In this document: positions 32,142 to 45,335 of the stretch, in pieces
Position numbering within the stretch: the stretch's first letter is position 1
How the letters are laid out: every line of letters starts with the position of its first letter
Translations under genes and position numbers: made by a program
The notes under the pieces: model-generated
What the model was told of the DNA's origin: nothing
Database searches by the model: none
What the model saw: only the letters and a program-made list of their open reading frames with translations
NCBI GenBank assembly: GCA_914767715.1
Contig: OU612067.1
Span: 30,104,162-30,168,161 of the forward strand
Length of the DNA: 64,000 nucleotides
From: Membranipora membranacea
Lineage: Eukaryota; Bryozoa; Gymnolaemata; Cheilostomatida; Membraniporidae
Reading direction: 5' to 3'

Positions 32142-34398
32142 ACTTTGGTATTAAATTCAACCCTAGATTATGCCGAACAAGATATTAGGGATTAGAAATT
32201 CAAATGATCAATTATATAGATGTATATGAATGACTATTCAATAACACAGGCTATAAGACGCAAGCTCTTCTGTTTCTGTTTCACTATAAATAATAGCATG
32301 TTTCGGTGAGGTTAAAGAATTGCGCTCTCCATGTATGAATGACATCAAGTGCTTTTAAATTGACGGATGCCATTTTGTAACCGCTGTGACAGTAATCATC
32401 TGACACTGATCACCAAGAAAGTTCGACTGTCACTCAAAATATTAATAGTATACCTTAATCATTTCCTGCTGCAGAAATGATTGCACACTGGAAATTACTA
32501 TTTCGAGTTCATTATGAAAATAGCAAGCTCATTCTGATTTTCATTGTTTGTATTGCAAAACAAAAATCGAAAATCTAAACCAAACTTCTATTTTTTAGTT
32601 TTGGTGTTAAAAAGGAAAAAACAACAAAAAGGAAATGTAAGCTCAAGTGATATTGGTCGAATGACCAAAAGGGCCTCAATTTGTTTGAGGAAGGCATTGT
32701 ATACAGGCATTGATCCTTGCACCATCTCAGGTATCAGACAAATACGGCAGCACACCCACCGACCCAAAGTTGGAACCTCGTGACGTCGAGTGGCAGTGAC
32801 CTCTGGAAGTTCATTTTGGGGCAAAAAGTGCCCTCTTTTTAAATTGAGCCCTCTGCGCCTTGTTTTTGAGGTATTTGATTAGTTTTTGTTTTCACTATAT
32901 AGAGGAGGCATGGCACTTACTGGTGGATTGACATTTTATTGAAACTTTATGATTTTAGGCCTCCTGTCTTCGAGACTCGAAACTGATTTTTGCAATAGTA
33001 ATAGGACCATTTCTGACCCCTCATTGCATGCAACCCCAATAATGCCGGAACCAAAATTTCCAATTTATTATACCATTTCGGTCTTGTACTGTCACTTCCA
33101 TCAATAATCTTACAGCTTACAGATCCTGGTTATCACAACTGTAACGGTTAATAGCCCAATTTTAACAAATTGAAGTCGAAATTTTCCAGCCAAAAATCAG
33201 AAATTCAGAAAGATGTCAGTCAAATTTATTGTCAGCATGATGAACAGCGAGAGATTGTCTAGGTTTTGTCAGAAGCGATTGTTGATTGTGGCTTTACATC
33301 TTGAAATATTTGGATTTTTGTGACTAAACCAGCTTTATTTGGTCCAAATTGTGCACTCCTCTCCAGCCAAAAGGCTGAAAATAGGTTAAAGAACATAAAA
33401 TATTTCCAAGGTTTTGTTGGTGGCGTTTGATGATAAATTCAATAGTTGAGTAGTTATGAGCATAGACATTTCTCTTTCAATGCTCAACAATCACCCAAAA
33501 AAGTTGATCCATTGTTGTACACAATGTGCCTTGCATGTAATACCGCATAGATTTTCATCACAGTTATGCATAACGTAATTTACTGCATCATTTTGCCCGT
33601 TGCTGTCTATATGTATTCAATGTATTTTAGTTAATGTACAATCTTAAACATTAGTCGGACCGGTGTGCCGCTGCAGGTGTGCACAGTGTGCTTCCAGTGG
33701 GGGTTTGCTGCTGCTTGTGTGCTTCCAATGGGGGTCCACCGCTGCTTGTGTGCTGCCAATTGTGTGCTGAGTTATTAGCCGATGGTGGGTGGGCTGGTGT
33801 ATGTGGGCTGCCACTTGTTGGCTGCAGTCCATGAGCTGCCGCTGTTGTGCTGTCGATTGTACGCACAGCATGATACCTCTGTTGGGTTTTTTTTATTGAT
33901 TGCTTTAATTATTATGCTGCTTAAATTAATAACAGGTGATACGGATTATATGAAGCAAGCGTTACAAGTTAATAAAAATAAAACATGTTTAATAAAAAAG
34001 AGATTGGCAAAAACAAATTGCGACAAAAATGACAAAAAACATTTCTAGACCTAAACTAGTGGTATCTATTTGAGCCTTCTAAAGTGGTGACCTGTGCTAG
34101 ACCTGCGCTTCGGCAGATGTATGTGTAGTCTATGCCTACTACCGCACACCATTGTTGCTGCACACATTGCTCCTGCTGGTGTGCTACCGCTGTTGCGCTG
34201 CCGGTTGTGTGCACAGTGTGCTGCCAATTGTGGGTTTGCTGCCAATTGTGTGCTGCTGACTGTGGGCTCAGCTTGATGTCTATAACGTCCGGGCTGCCGG
34301 ATATGTGCTGCCTCCAGTTTGTGGGCTGCCGCTGGTTTGCCTCTGCGCTGCTACTGACATTCTACGGTTGGTTAACTATCGCTGATGGGGTGCCACCG

Positions 34399-34627
34399 TT
34401 GGGCTGCATCTGGTGCACTGACCCTGGTTGGCTGCATCTGGTGGGCTGACGCTGGTTGGCTGCATCTGGTGGGTTGATGCTGGTTGGCTGAGGCTGGTGA
34501 GTTGACGCTGGTTGGCTGCATCTGGTGGGTTGATGCTGGTTGGCTGACGCTGGTGGGTTGATGCTGGTTGGCTGACGCTGGTGAGTTGACGCTGGTTGGC
34601 TGACGCTGGTTGGCTGACGCTGGTTTG
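34399..34627. repeat. Minisatellite, unit 3 (~230 bp)
   Basis: Same repeat types plus GGTTGATGCTGG variants that are shared with unit 5 but not with units 4 and 6. Confidence 0.95.
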
Positions 34628-35675
34628 CCGCTAAATAAGTGGTTGATAATATCAATCAACCAGTAGCAGTTAAGCTCAACTTTCGTTTTGGTGATTCAAA
34701 GTTGAAATATGAAAACTGGATTTATATCGATTTTTCCTTTTCATTAATAATGATACTCAAAAAACAAAAATTCATTCGCTTTTCATATCTTGATTTTTCC
34801 TTTTGGAACAAAATACAAAAAACAAGTTCTTTTCCGTTTTTTAGCATCAGTGGGCAAAAATGAAAAACAAACGATACCAAGTCTCCTTATAATTATATTT
34901 AGAATATACATTTTATGATTTGTATTGTGGTAACATTATCTTTTTTGTTGCGTTCAAACTAATTATTCTACACTTTGCTATAACTTTCATTTATAAATTT
35001 ATTGATGCCATATTTTAATATCCTGTTTCATATCCTGTTTGACCGGCTGCTTATAGAAGTGCCAATTAATTATGCAAGTAAGCAACAAAAGTACAAAATC
35101 ATAAAATACAACATGCTGTTTGCTATTGCTGTTAAAAATGTAATAGACATGCTATTTTTGATTTTCATTTATATGGTGCTGGGTTTGGGACACTCATGAA
35201 TGGCCAGCTCAGCCCAGCCTATGGCTTTTTTCCAATTATATTGTACGTCCTTGTAGCAACCAAATCCTCAATAGAGAATAATAAGTTTATAAAGTATAAG
35301 AGAAATATTCTTTCATTTCTTGATTATCGGCCTGCTGTTAAATGTGCAGATAATATCTTCAAAAAAAAGGTTCGGGAATATACAACTACAAGAAACAATC
35401 AAGTTATGTTTAAGAATAATTTAATTTAAGTTTTCTTGAAGCTCAAGATTAAGTTTTGGCATTTTAGTAGTAGTTTATGAATAGTTGTGTCCTGCTTAAA
35501 CTTTACGACGCACATCTCTTGTAATCTAACAAAGTAAGGATGTTAGAGTGTAGCAGTTGATGCAATGTAGTTGCAATGCTTCACTGAAACTCTTATCTGT
35601 TCCAAATATCTCCTGGTCTTCCCATGATATTATTTCAAAAGCTACTAGTAGAAACGGAGTTTCTGTATTTTACAG

Positions 35676-36265
35676 ATGATGAACATAATCAACTGCTTTA
35701 CTGCAATTCTTATGCTAGCAGCAATGAGCAAAGCACTTTCAACAACTGACTGTACAGAGAACAGGTATGTCAACCCCGTTAAATGAAATTATTATCATGT
35801 GATCAAATTATTGGTTTAGGAAGTTGAGTCATCATTATGCTAAAGGCAAGAAGTGTATTATATATCTAAGAAGTCTACACGACCTAAGGTAGACCGTTGT
35901 CTAGTACTCACCTAAATCATTCAAAAAGAAGACATCTCATTTCTTACAAACTTGACCAACTTCGACAAACTTTCATTATTTAATAACTTTGTGGTATTTC
36001 TCTTTAAACTATATATAGACTCTCTGCATACCGCTCTATTGGTAATTTTTCTTCCTCATTAATGTATTTGTAAGGCTGTTAAATGATTTGAATTTATTCA
36101 AAACTTTTTAAAATATCTATTTATAATTGTGATCAAACTCAATTCCACCAGCTGCTGAGTGTGCAATGCAGATATCTCATTTCACATCTTCCCTTCTCTA
36201 TTGTACAGTGATTGTCATCGTTTGGACCATGTGGCATGTGGAACAGAATATCTGTGCGTAGATAG
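35676..36265 (+). pseudogene. Peptide gene copy 3: exon 3 deleted
   Basis: Signal-peptide exon 35676-35764 and exon 2 at 36209-36265 are intact with good splice sites. Exon 2 differs from copy 1 at two residues (Arg to His and Phe to Leu, DCHRLDHV). The exon with the last four cysteines and the stop is gone because of the break at 36510. The promoter segment is absent. Copy 5 shares the same exon 2 variant, pointing to common descent or conversion. Confidence 0.8.
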
Positions 36266-36891
36266 GTACGGGGACCCAATAATACACTAAGAAAATGTTG
36301 AATTGCAATAAGCATATCCATCTGTCATCAGCTATGCTGCCCCATTATTGTACACTATGTTACGTGACAACAACAAGCAAAGACTCAAAGGGATCCGGAA
36401 ACAAGCCAAGCTTCAGCTTAGAAGAATTATTAATTGCTCTCAATATGCCATCAATGGATAATACATAATAGAAATATTTTTAATGACTCTGTATGCAATG
36501 TCTTACAAAGATTGCGACAAAAATGACAAAAAACATTTCTAGACCTAAACTAGTGGTATGTATTTGAGCCTACTAAAGTGGTGAGCTGTGCTAGACCTGC
36601 GCTTCGGCAGATGTATGTGCAGTCTATGCCTACTACCGCACACCATTGTTGCTGCACACATTGCTCCCGCTGGCGTGCTACCGCTGTTGCGCTGCCGGTT
36701 GTGTGCACAGTGTGCTGCCAATTGTGGGTTTGCTGCCGATTGTGTGCTGCTGACTGTGGGCTCAGCTTGATGTCTATAATGTCCGGGCTGCCGGATATGT
36801 GCTGCCTCCAGTTTGTGGGCTGCCGCTGGTTTGCCTCTGCGCTGCTACTGACATTCTACGGTTGGTTAACTATCGCTGATGGGTTGCCACC

Positions 36892-37134
36892 GGTGGGCTG
36901 CATCTGGTGCACTGACCCTTGTTGGCTGCATCTGGTGGGCTGACGCTGGTTGGCTGCATCTGGTGGGTTGACGCTGGTTGGCTGACGCTGGTGAGTTGAC
37001 GCTGGTTGGCTGCATCTGGTGGGTTGACGCTGGTTGGCTGACGCTGGTGGGCTGACGCTGGTGAGTTGACGCTGGTGGGCTGACGCTGGTGAGTTGACGC
37101 TGGTTGGCTGACGCTGGTTGGCTGACACTGGTTT
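36892..37134. repeat. Minisatellite, unit 4 (~243 bp)
   Basis: Nearly the same repeat order as in unit 6, suggesting that units 4 and 6 are recent duplicates. Confidence 0.95.
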
Positions 37135-37734
37135 GCCGCTAAATAAGTGGTTGATAATATCAATCAACCAGTAGCAGTTAAGCTCAACTTTCGTTTTGGT
37201 GATTCAAAGTTGAAATATGAAAACTGGATTTATATCGATCTTTCCTTTTCATTAATAATGATACTCAAAAAACAAAAATTCATTCGCTTTTCATATCTTG
37301 ATTTGTCCTTTTGGAACAAAATACAAAAAACAAGTTCTTTTCCGTTTTTTAGCATCAGTGGGCAAAAATGAAAAACAAACGATACCAAGTCTCCTTATAA
37401 TTATATTTAGAATATACATTTTATGATTTGTATTTTGGTAACATTATCTTTTTTGTTGCTTTCAAACTAATTATTCTACATTTTGCTATAACTTTCATTT
37501 ATAAATTTATTGATGCCATATTTTAATATCCTGTTTCATATCCTGTTTGACCGGCTGCTTATAGAAGTGCCAATTAATTATGCAAGTAAGCAACATAGGT
37601 ACAAAATCATAAAATATAATATGCTGTTTGCTATTGCGGTTAAAAATGTAATAAACATGCTATTTTTGACTTTCATTTATATGGTGCTGGGTTTGGGACA
37701 CTCATGAATGGCCAGCTCAGCCCAGCCTATGGCC

Positions 37735-37866
37735 TTTTTCCAATTATATTGTACCTCCTTGTAGCAAGCTATAAAAGCACAATATCTTGTGTCCTGTTAT
37801 TCAAACAACAGGGAGACCAGCTGACCGCCAGTAATTACAAACATTACGAACTTAACAAGAGTGAGT
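37735..37866 (+). promoter_or_regulatory. Promoter and 5' non-coding exon of peptide gene copy 4
   Basis: TTTTTCCAATTATATT, then TATAAAAG at 37770-37777, then a non-coding exon to a donor at 37861 (GTGAGT, followed by an alternative GTAAGT four bases on). The 367-bp segment (37768-38134) is present as in copies 1 and 6. Confidence 0.6.
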
Positions 37867-38550
37867 AAGTTTCAAGTCTGTGAGAATTAGGTACAATTTT
37901 CAAATATCTGGGTCATATTCTGAGGCATTTTAACTCTTTAAATCCGGCTTAACGCTTTTTAGTTATGCATGAGGTTTTGTTGATTTAATTTTTCAGTAGT
38001 CACACTGTATGGTCACAGCTATTTTTATGGATTTAGAAGGGATTATTATCTTATTAACGGGCGGCAAATTTTAGTTCAGTAGGATTTTGGTCTTTGGTGA
38101 TGAAGAATATTTACTCACTTATGGGGTTATGAAACCAAATCCTCAATAGAGAATAATAAGTTTATAAAGTATAAGAGAAATATTCTTTCATTTCTTGATT
38201 ATCGGCCTGCTGTTAAATGTGCAGATAATATCTTCAAAAAAAAGGTTCGGGAATATACAACTACAAGAAACAATCAAGTTATGTTTAAGAATAATTTAAT
38301 TTAAGTTTTCTTGAAGCTCAAGATTAAGTTTTGGCATTTCAGTAGTAGTTTATGAATAAATGTGTCCTGCTTAAACTTTACGACGCACATCTCTTGTAAT
38401 CTAACAAAGTAAGGATGTTAGAGTGTAGCAGTTGTTGCAATGTAGTTGCAATGCTTCACTGAAACTCTTATCTGTTCCAAATATCTCCTGGTCTTCCCAT
38501 GATATTATTTCAAAAGCTACTAGTAGAAACGGAGTTTCTGTATTTTACAG

Positions 38551-39784
38551 ATGATGAACATAATCAACTGCTTTACTGCAATTCTTATGCTAGCAGCAAT
38601 GAGCAAAGCACTTTCAACAACTGACTGTACAGAGAACAGGTATGTCAACCCCGTTAAATGAAATTATTATCATGTGATCAAATTATTGGTTTAGGAAGTT
38701 GAGTCATCATTATGCTAAAGGCAAGAAGTGTATTATATATCTAAGAAGTCTACACGACCTAAGGTAGACCGTTGTCTAGTACTCGCCTAAATTATTCAAA
38801 AAGAAGACATCTCATTTCTTACAAACTTGACCAACTTCGACAAACTTTCATTATTTAATAACTTTGTGGTATTTCTCTTTAAAATATATATAGACTCTCT
38901 GCATACCGCTCTATTGGTAATTTTTCTTCCTCATTAATGTATTTGTAAGGCTGTTAAATGATTTGAATTTATTCCTAACTTTTTAAAATATCTATTTATA
39001 ATTGTGATCAAACTCAATTCCACCAGCTGCTGAGTGTGCAATGCAGATATCTCATTTCACATCTTCCTTTCTCTATTTTACAGTGATTGTCGTCGTTTTG
39101 ACCATGTGGCATGTGGAACAGAATATCTGTGCGTAGATAGGTACGGGGACCCATTAATGCACTAAGAAAATGTTGAATTGCAATAAGCATATGCATCTGT
39201 CATCGGCTATGCTGCCCCATTATTGTACACTATGTTACGTGACAACAACAAGCAAAGACTCAAAGGGATCCGGAAACAAGCCAAGCTTCAGCTTAGAAGA
39301 ATTATTAATTGCTCTCAATATGCCATCAATCGATAATACATAATAGAAATATTTTTAATGACTCTGTATGCAATGTCTTACAAAGAGGAGACGTCGCAGC
39401 TTCCCAAATCTCTTTATTTCATACAATATCAGGAATATTTATGCAGTTTGACAGATGTTTAGTACCGTTTTTACCAGTTATCAATTTGTATTAGCTGATC
39501 TGATAACAATAAACAAAACTCAACTATACTAGCAAGGTGTGATTTATACGATATTGATTTATTTATATATGTGCACACATATAAGGAGATGATTTGAATT
39601 TGCTGTTTGGTAGATTGGAATTTGCCTAACTATGTATACACACAAAACCATATAAATGAGGCTTTGACAAGGGATCTGCTGACATGATTACAACCCCAAC
39701 TACAGCAATTTTTGTGGCTGGTGTTACATCATTTCTAGAAATGGCCATTGTTGGATTGTTTGTTCAGCTTCACAGAAATCCTAG
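38551..39784 (+). CDS. Secreted 8-Cys peptide gene, copy 4 (intact)
   Basis: Exons 38551-38639, 39084-39140 and 39706-39784 (stop TAG 39782-39784), all with intact GT-AG sites and matching phases. The predicted product equals copy 1 except for Lys3 to Asn in the signal peptide. The CGWC is kept, its first Cys written TGT instead of TGC. All eight cysteines are present. It has the TATA promoter segment. With copy 1 it is the best candidate for an expressed member. Confidence 0.75.
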
Positions 39785-41527
39785 AGATTTTATTGTGTAC
39801 ACTCACACAGACCATAGCAACGTGGTTAGATCTGAATGCAAAGCAGTAAACTTTGGTATTAAATTCAACCCTAGATTATGCCGAACAAGATCTTAGGGTT
39901 TAAAAATTCAAATGATCAATTATATAGATGTATATGAATGACTATTCAATAACACAGGCTATAAGACGCAAGCTCTTCTGTTTCTGTTTCACTATAAATA
40001 ATAGCATGTTTCGGTGAGGTTAAAGAATTGCGCTCTCCATGTATGAATCACATCAAGTGCTTTTAAATTGACGGATGCCATTTTGTAACTGCTGTGACAG
40101 TAATCATCTGACACTGAACACCAAGAAAATTTGACTGTCACTCAAAATATTAATAGTATTCCTTAATCATTTCCAGCTGCTGAAATGATTGCACACTGGA
40201 AATTACTATTTCGAGTTCATTATGAAAATAGCAAGCTCATTCTGATTTTCATTGCTTGTATTGCAAAACAAAAATCGAAAATCTAAACCAAACTTCTATT
40301 TTTTAGTTTTGGTGTTAAAAAGGAAAAAACAACAAAAAGGAAATGTAAGCTCAAGTGATATTGGTCGAATGATTAAAAGGGCCTCAATTTGTTTGAGGAA
40401 GGCATTGTATACAGGCATTAATCCTTGCACCATCTCAGGTATCAAACAAATACGGCAGCACACCCACCGACCCACAGTTGAAACCTCCCAAATATTTGAC
40501 GTCGAGTGGCAGTGACCTCTGGAAGTTCATTTTGGGGCAAAAAGTGCCCTTTTTTAAATTGAGCCCTCTGCGCCTTGTTTTCGAGGTATTTGATTAGTTT
40601 TTGTTTTCACTATATAGAGGAGGCATGGCACTTACTGGAGGAGTGACATTTTATTGAAACTTTATGATTTTAGGCCTCCTGTCTTCGAGACTCGAAACTG
40701 ATTTTTGCAATAGTAATAGGACCATTTCTGACCCCTCATTGCATGCAACCCCAATAATGCCGGAACCAAAATTTCCAATTTATTATACCATTTCGGTCTT
40801 GTACTGTCATTTCCATCAATAATCTTACCAGCTTACAGATCCTGGTTATCACAACTGTAACGGATAATAGCCCAATTTTAACAAATTGAAGTCGAAATTT
40901 TCCACCCAAAAATCAGAAATTCAGAAAGATGTCAGTCAAATTTATTGTCAGCATGATGAACAGCGAGAGATTGTCTAGGTTTTGTCAGAAGCGATTGTTG
41001 ATTTTGGCTTTACATCTTGAGATATTTGGATTTTTGTGACTAAACCAGCTTTATTTGGTCCAAATTGTGCACTCCTCTCCAGCCAAAAAACTGAAAATAG
41101 GTTAAAGAACATGGAATATTTCCGAGGTTTTGTTGGTGGCGTTTGATGATAAATTCAATCGTTGAGTAGTTATGAGCATAAACATTTCTCTTTCAATGCT
41201 CAACAATCACCCAAAAAAGTTGATCCATTGTTGTACACAATGTGCCTTGCATGTAATACCGCATAGATTTTCATCACGGTTATGCATAACGTAATTTACT
41301 GCATCATTTTGCCCGTTGCTGCCTATATGTATTCAATGTATTTTAGTTAATGTACAATCGATCAAGTTAGAAACATGCAGTTTAAAAAATTTTGTGATAT
41401 TAAACATTAGTCGGACCGGTGTGCCGCTGCAGGTGTGCACAGTGTGCTTCCAATGGGGGTTTGCTGCTGCTTGTGTGCTCCCAATGGGAGTCCGCTGCTG
41501 CTTGTGTGCTGCCAATTGTGTGCTGAG

Positions 41528-42175
41528 CACTGAATTAGAATGGAAATAGTATCATAGCGTTATACGGTTAGGACACTAAACACAGGGACCCATCTAGCTG
41601 TTATCTGATTGGCTGTCCCTAGTAGCATGAATAATTAGCCTGAGAAATTGTCTTGTTTACAAAATTGCAAACAGTAAGTATACCCCATACGGTCATTCTG
41701 CGCATGCTCAGCTCTGGGCATGAGCTGATCTCTGCAAAATTGAGCCTCGGAATTCCGAAGCCATCTGATCGGCTACCTGCTCTGGTGGCACACTCTCAGA
41801 TGCGTGCGGAATTGTTAGAAAGAGTTATCTTCTATTGTCACTATCAGCTAAATTTGACTGGCAATTTATGCAGGGGATGTCCTATCTCCCCAGACCAAAA
41901 TTGCAATTAGAACCCAGACTAAACTCATTATTCTTGCACATGCGCAAATTCAAGTCACGCGTGATACATACTTAGCCTTACGACATTCTCTTTGTGGTAA
42001 TGATACCCTAGTTTATCAGTGATCTACATGCCCAGTCAGATCACGAGAGTCAGTATGCCATACGGTGTCGATGATTAGGGCATTTCTAGATTCCTACTAG
42101 GGACTGGTTATTTTTGCAAGCCCTTTGTTTTGCAAAAGAAAGCTAATGATGCTATTCCAGATATGGAATTCAATG
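41528..42175. mobile_element. MITE, complete copy in unit 5 (648 bp)
   Basis: The insert is flanked by direct repeats GTGCTGAG (41520-41527 and 42176-42183). Units 1, 3 and 6 have the empty site with a single GTGCTGAG, so the 8-bp target duplication is certain. The ends are short inverted repeats: CACTGAATT on the left and CATTGAATT as the inverse of the right end. No coding capacity is seen. An 8-bp duplication and short termini beginning CA fit a hAT-type non-autonomous element. Confidence 0.8.
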
Positions 42176-42810
42176 GTGCTGAGTTATTAGCCGATGGTGG
42201 GTGGGCTGGTGTATGTGGGCTGCCGCTTGTTGGCTGCAGTTCATGAGCTGCCGCTGTTGTGCTGTCGATTGTACGCACAGCATGATACCTCTGTTGGGTT
42301 TTAATTATTGATTGCTTTAATTATTTTGCTGCTTAAATTAATAACAGGTGATACGGATTATATGAAGCAAGCGTTACAAGTTAATAAAAATAAAACATGT
42401 TTAATAAAAAAGAGATTGGCAAAAACAAATTGCGACAAAAATGACAAAAAACATTTCTAGACCTAAACTAGTGGAATGTATTTGAGCCTACTAAAGTGGT
42501 GACCTGTGCTAGACCTGCGCTTCGGCAGATGTATGTGTAGTCTATGCCTACTACCGCACACCATTGTTGCTGCACACATTGCTCCCGCTGGTGTGCTACC
42601 GCTGTTGCGCTGCCGGTTGTGTGCACAGTGTGCTGCCAATTGTGGGTTTGCTGCCGATTGTGTGCTGCTGACTGTGGGCTCAGCTTGATGTCTATAATGT
42701 CCGGGCTGCCGGATATGTGCTGCCTCCAGTTTGTGGGCTGCCGCTGGTTTGCCTCTGCGCTGCTACTGACATTCTACGGTTGGTTAACTATTGCTGATGG
42801 GGTGCCACCG

Positions 42811-43052
42811 GTGGGCTGCATCTGGTGCACTGACCCTGGTTGGCTGCATCTGGTGGGCTGACGCTGGTTGGCTGCATCTGGTGGGTTGATGCTGGTTGGC
42901 TGACGCTGGTGAGTTGACGCTGGTTGGCTGCATCTGGTGGGTTGATGCTGGTTGGCTGACGCTGGTGGGTTGATGCTGGTTGGCTGACGCTGGTGGGCTG
43001 ACGCTGGTGAGTTGACGCTGGTTGGCTGACGCTGGTTGGCTGACGCTGGTTT
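42811..43052. repeat. Minisatellite, unit 5 (~242 bp)
   Basis: It has the GGTTGATGCTGG variants seen also in unit 3. Confidence 0.95.
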
Positions 43053-44102
43053 GCCAATAAATAAGTGGTTGATAATATCAATCAACCAGTAGCAGTTAAG
43101 CTCAACTTTCGTTTTGGTGATTCAAAGTTGAAATATGAAAACTGGATTTATATCGATTTTTCCTTTTCATTAATAATGATACTCAAAAAACAAAAATTCA
43201 TTCGCTTTTCATATCTTGATTTGTCCTTTTGGAACAAAATACAAAAAACAATTTTTTTTCCGTTTTTTAGCATCAGTGGGCAAAAATGAAAAACAAACGA
43301 TACCAAATCTCCTTATAATTATATTTAGAATATACATTTTATGATTTGTATTTTGGTAACATTATCTTTTTTGTTGCGTTCAAACTAATTATTCTACACT
43401 TTGCTATAACTTTCATTTATAAATTTATTGATGCCATATTTTAATATCCTGTTTCATATCCTGTTTGACCGGCTGCTTATAGAAGTGCCAATTAATTATG
43501 CAAGTAAGCAACAAAAGTACAAACTCATAAAATATAATATGCTGTTTGCTATTGCTGTTAAAAATGTAATAAACATGCTATTTTTGACTTTCATTTATAT
43601 GGTGCTGGGTTTGGGACACTCATGAATGGCCAGCTCAGCCCAGCCTATGGCCTCTTTCCAATTATATTGCACGTCCTTGTAGCAACCAAATCCTCAATAG
43701 AGAATAAAAAGTTTATAAAGTATAAGAGAAATATTCTTTCATTTCTTGATTAGCGGCCTGCTGTTAAATGTGCAGATAATATCTTCAAAAAAAAAGGTTC
43801 AGGAATATACAACTACAAGAAACAATCAAGTTATGTTTAAGAAGAATTTAATTTAAGTTTTCTTGAAGCTCAAGATTAAGTTTTGGCATTTTAGTAGTAG
43901 TTTATGAATAGTTGTGTCCTGCTTAAACTTTACGACGCACATCTCTTGTAATCTAACAAAGTAAGGATGTTAGAGTGTAGCGGTTGTTGCAATGTAGTTG
44001 CAATGCTTCACTAAAACTCTTATCTGTTCCAAATATCTCCTGGTCTTCCCATGATATTATTTCAAAAGCTACTAGTAGAAACGGAGTTTCTGTATTTTAC
44101 AG

Positions 44103-45335
44103 ATGATGAACATAATCAACTGCTTTACTGCAATTCTTATGCTAGCAGCAATGAGCAAAGCACTTTTAACAACTGACTGTACAGAGAACAGGTATGTCAA
44201 CCCCGTTAAATGAAATTATTATCATGTGATCAAATTATTGGTTTAGGAAGTTGAGTCATCATTATGCTAAAGGCAAGAAGTGTATTATATATGTAAGAAG
44301 TCTACACGACCTAAGGTAGACCGTTGTCTAGTACTCACCTAAATTATTCAAAAAGAAGACATCTCATTTCTTACAAACTTGACCAACTTCGACAAACTTT
44401 CATTATTTAATAACTTTGTGGTATTTCTCTTTAAAAAATATATAGACTCTCTGCATACCGCTCTATTGGTAATTTTTCTTCCTCATTAATGTATTTGTAA
44501 GGCTGTTAAATGATTTGAATTTATTCCTAACTTTTTAAAATATCTATTTATAATTGTGATCAAACTCAATTCCACCAGCTGCTGAGTGTGCAATGCAGAT
44601 ATCTCATTTCACATCTTCCCTTCTCTATTGTACAGTGATTGTCATCGTTTGGACCATGTGGCATGTGGAACAGAATATCTGTGCGTAGATAGGTACGGGG
44701 ACCCAATAATACACTAAGAAAATGTTGAATTGCAATAAGCATATCCATCTGTCATCAGCTATGCTGCCCCATTATTGTACACTATGTTACGTGACAACAA
44801 CAAGCAAAGACTCAAAGGGATCCGGAAACAAGCCAAGCTTCAGCTTAGAAGAATTATTAATTGCTCTCAATATGCCATCAATCGATAATACATAATAGAA
44901 ATATTTTTAATGACTCTGTATGCAATGTCTTACAAAGAGGAGACGTCGCAGCTTCCCAAATCTCTTTATGTCATACAATATCAGGAATATGTATGCAGTT
45001 TGACAGATGTTTAGTACCGTTTTTACCAGTTATCAATTGTATTAGCTGATCCGATAACAATAAACAAAACTCAACTATACTAGCAAGGTGTGATTTATAC
45101 GATATTGATTTATTTATATATGTGCACACATATAAGGAGATGATTTGAATTTGCTGTTTGGTAGATTGGAATTTGCCTAACTATGTATACACACAAAACC
45201 ATATAAATGAGGCCTTGACAAGGGATCTGCTGACATGATTACAACCCCAACTACAGCAATTTTTGCGGCTGGTGGTACATCATTTCTAGAAATGGCCATT
45301 GTTGGATTGTTTGTTCAGCTTCACAGAAATCCTAG
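44103..45335 (+). CDS. Peptide gene copy 5: open frame, promoterless, one Cys lost
   Basis: Exons 44103-44191, 44636-44692 and 45257-45335 have intact splice sites and a full-length frame. Differences from copy 1: Ser to Leu near the signal cleavage site, exon 2 variant DCHRLDHV as in copy 3, and CGWC changed to CGWW (TGT to TGG), leaving seven cysteines. The TATA/5' exon segment is absent, so expression would need another promoter. It may be a pseudogene or a diverged member with an unpaired cysteine. Confidence 0.5.

Larger units (their letters stand above)
27200..32209 (+). repeat. Array unit 2 (5.0 kb)
   Basis: A full-order unit with a 3'-truncated MITE. The promoter segment is missing: GTAGCAA joins directly to CCAAATCC at 30421. 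The GCTGAGTTATTAGCC tract present in units 1, 3, 5, 6 and 7 is also lost, fused with the MITE break near 29211. Confidence 0.92.
32210..36510 (+). repeat. Array unit 3 (4.3 kb), truncated after exon 2
   Basis: No MITE and no promoter segment. The unit breaks off at TGTCTTACAAAG (36510) and is fused to ATTGCGACAAAAATG of the next unit. About 2-3 kb spanning exon 3, its 3' flank and the start of the next unit are lost, consistent with an unequal or illegitimate deletion. Confidence 0.9.
36511..39917 (+). repeat. Array unit 4 (3.4 kb), missing its left third
   Basis: It starts abruptly at ATTGCGACAAAAATG after the unit 3 break, then has normal order from the CTTCGGCAG landmark (36601) onward: minisatellite, promoter segment and gene copy 4. 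Confidence 0.9.
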
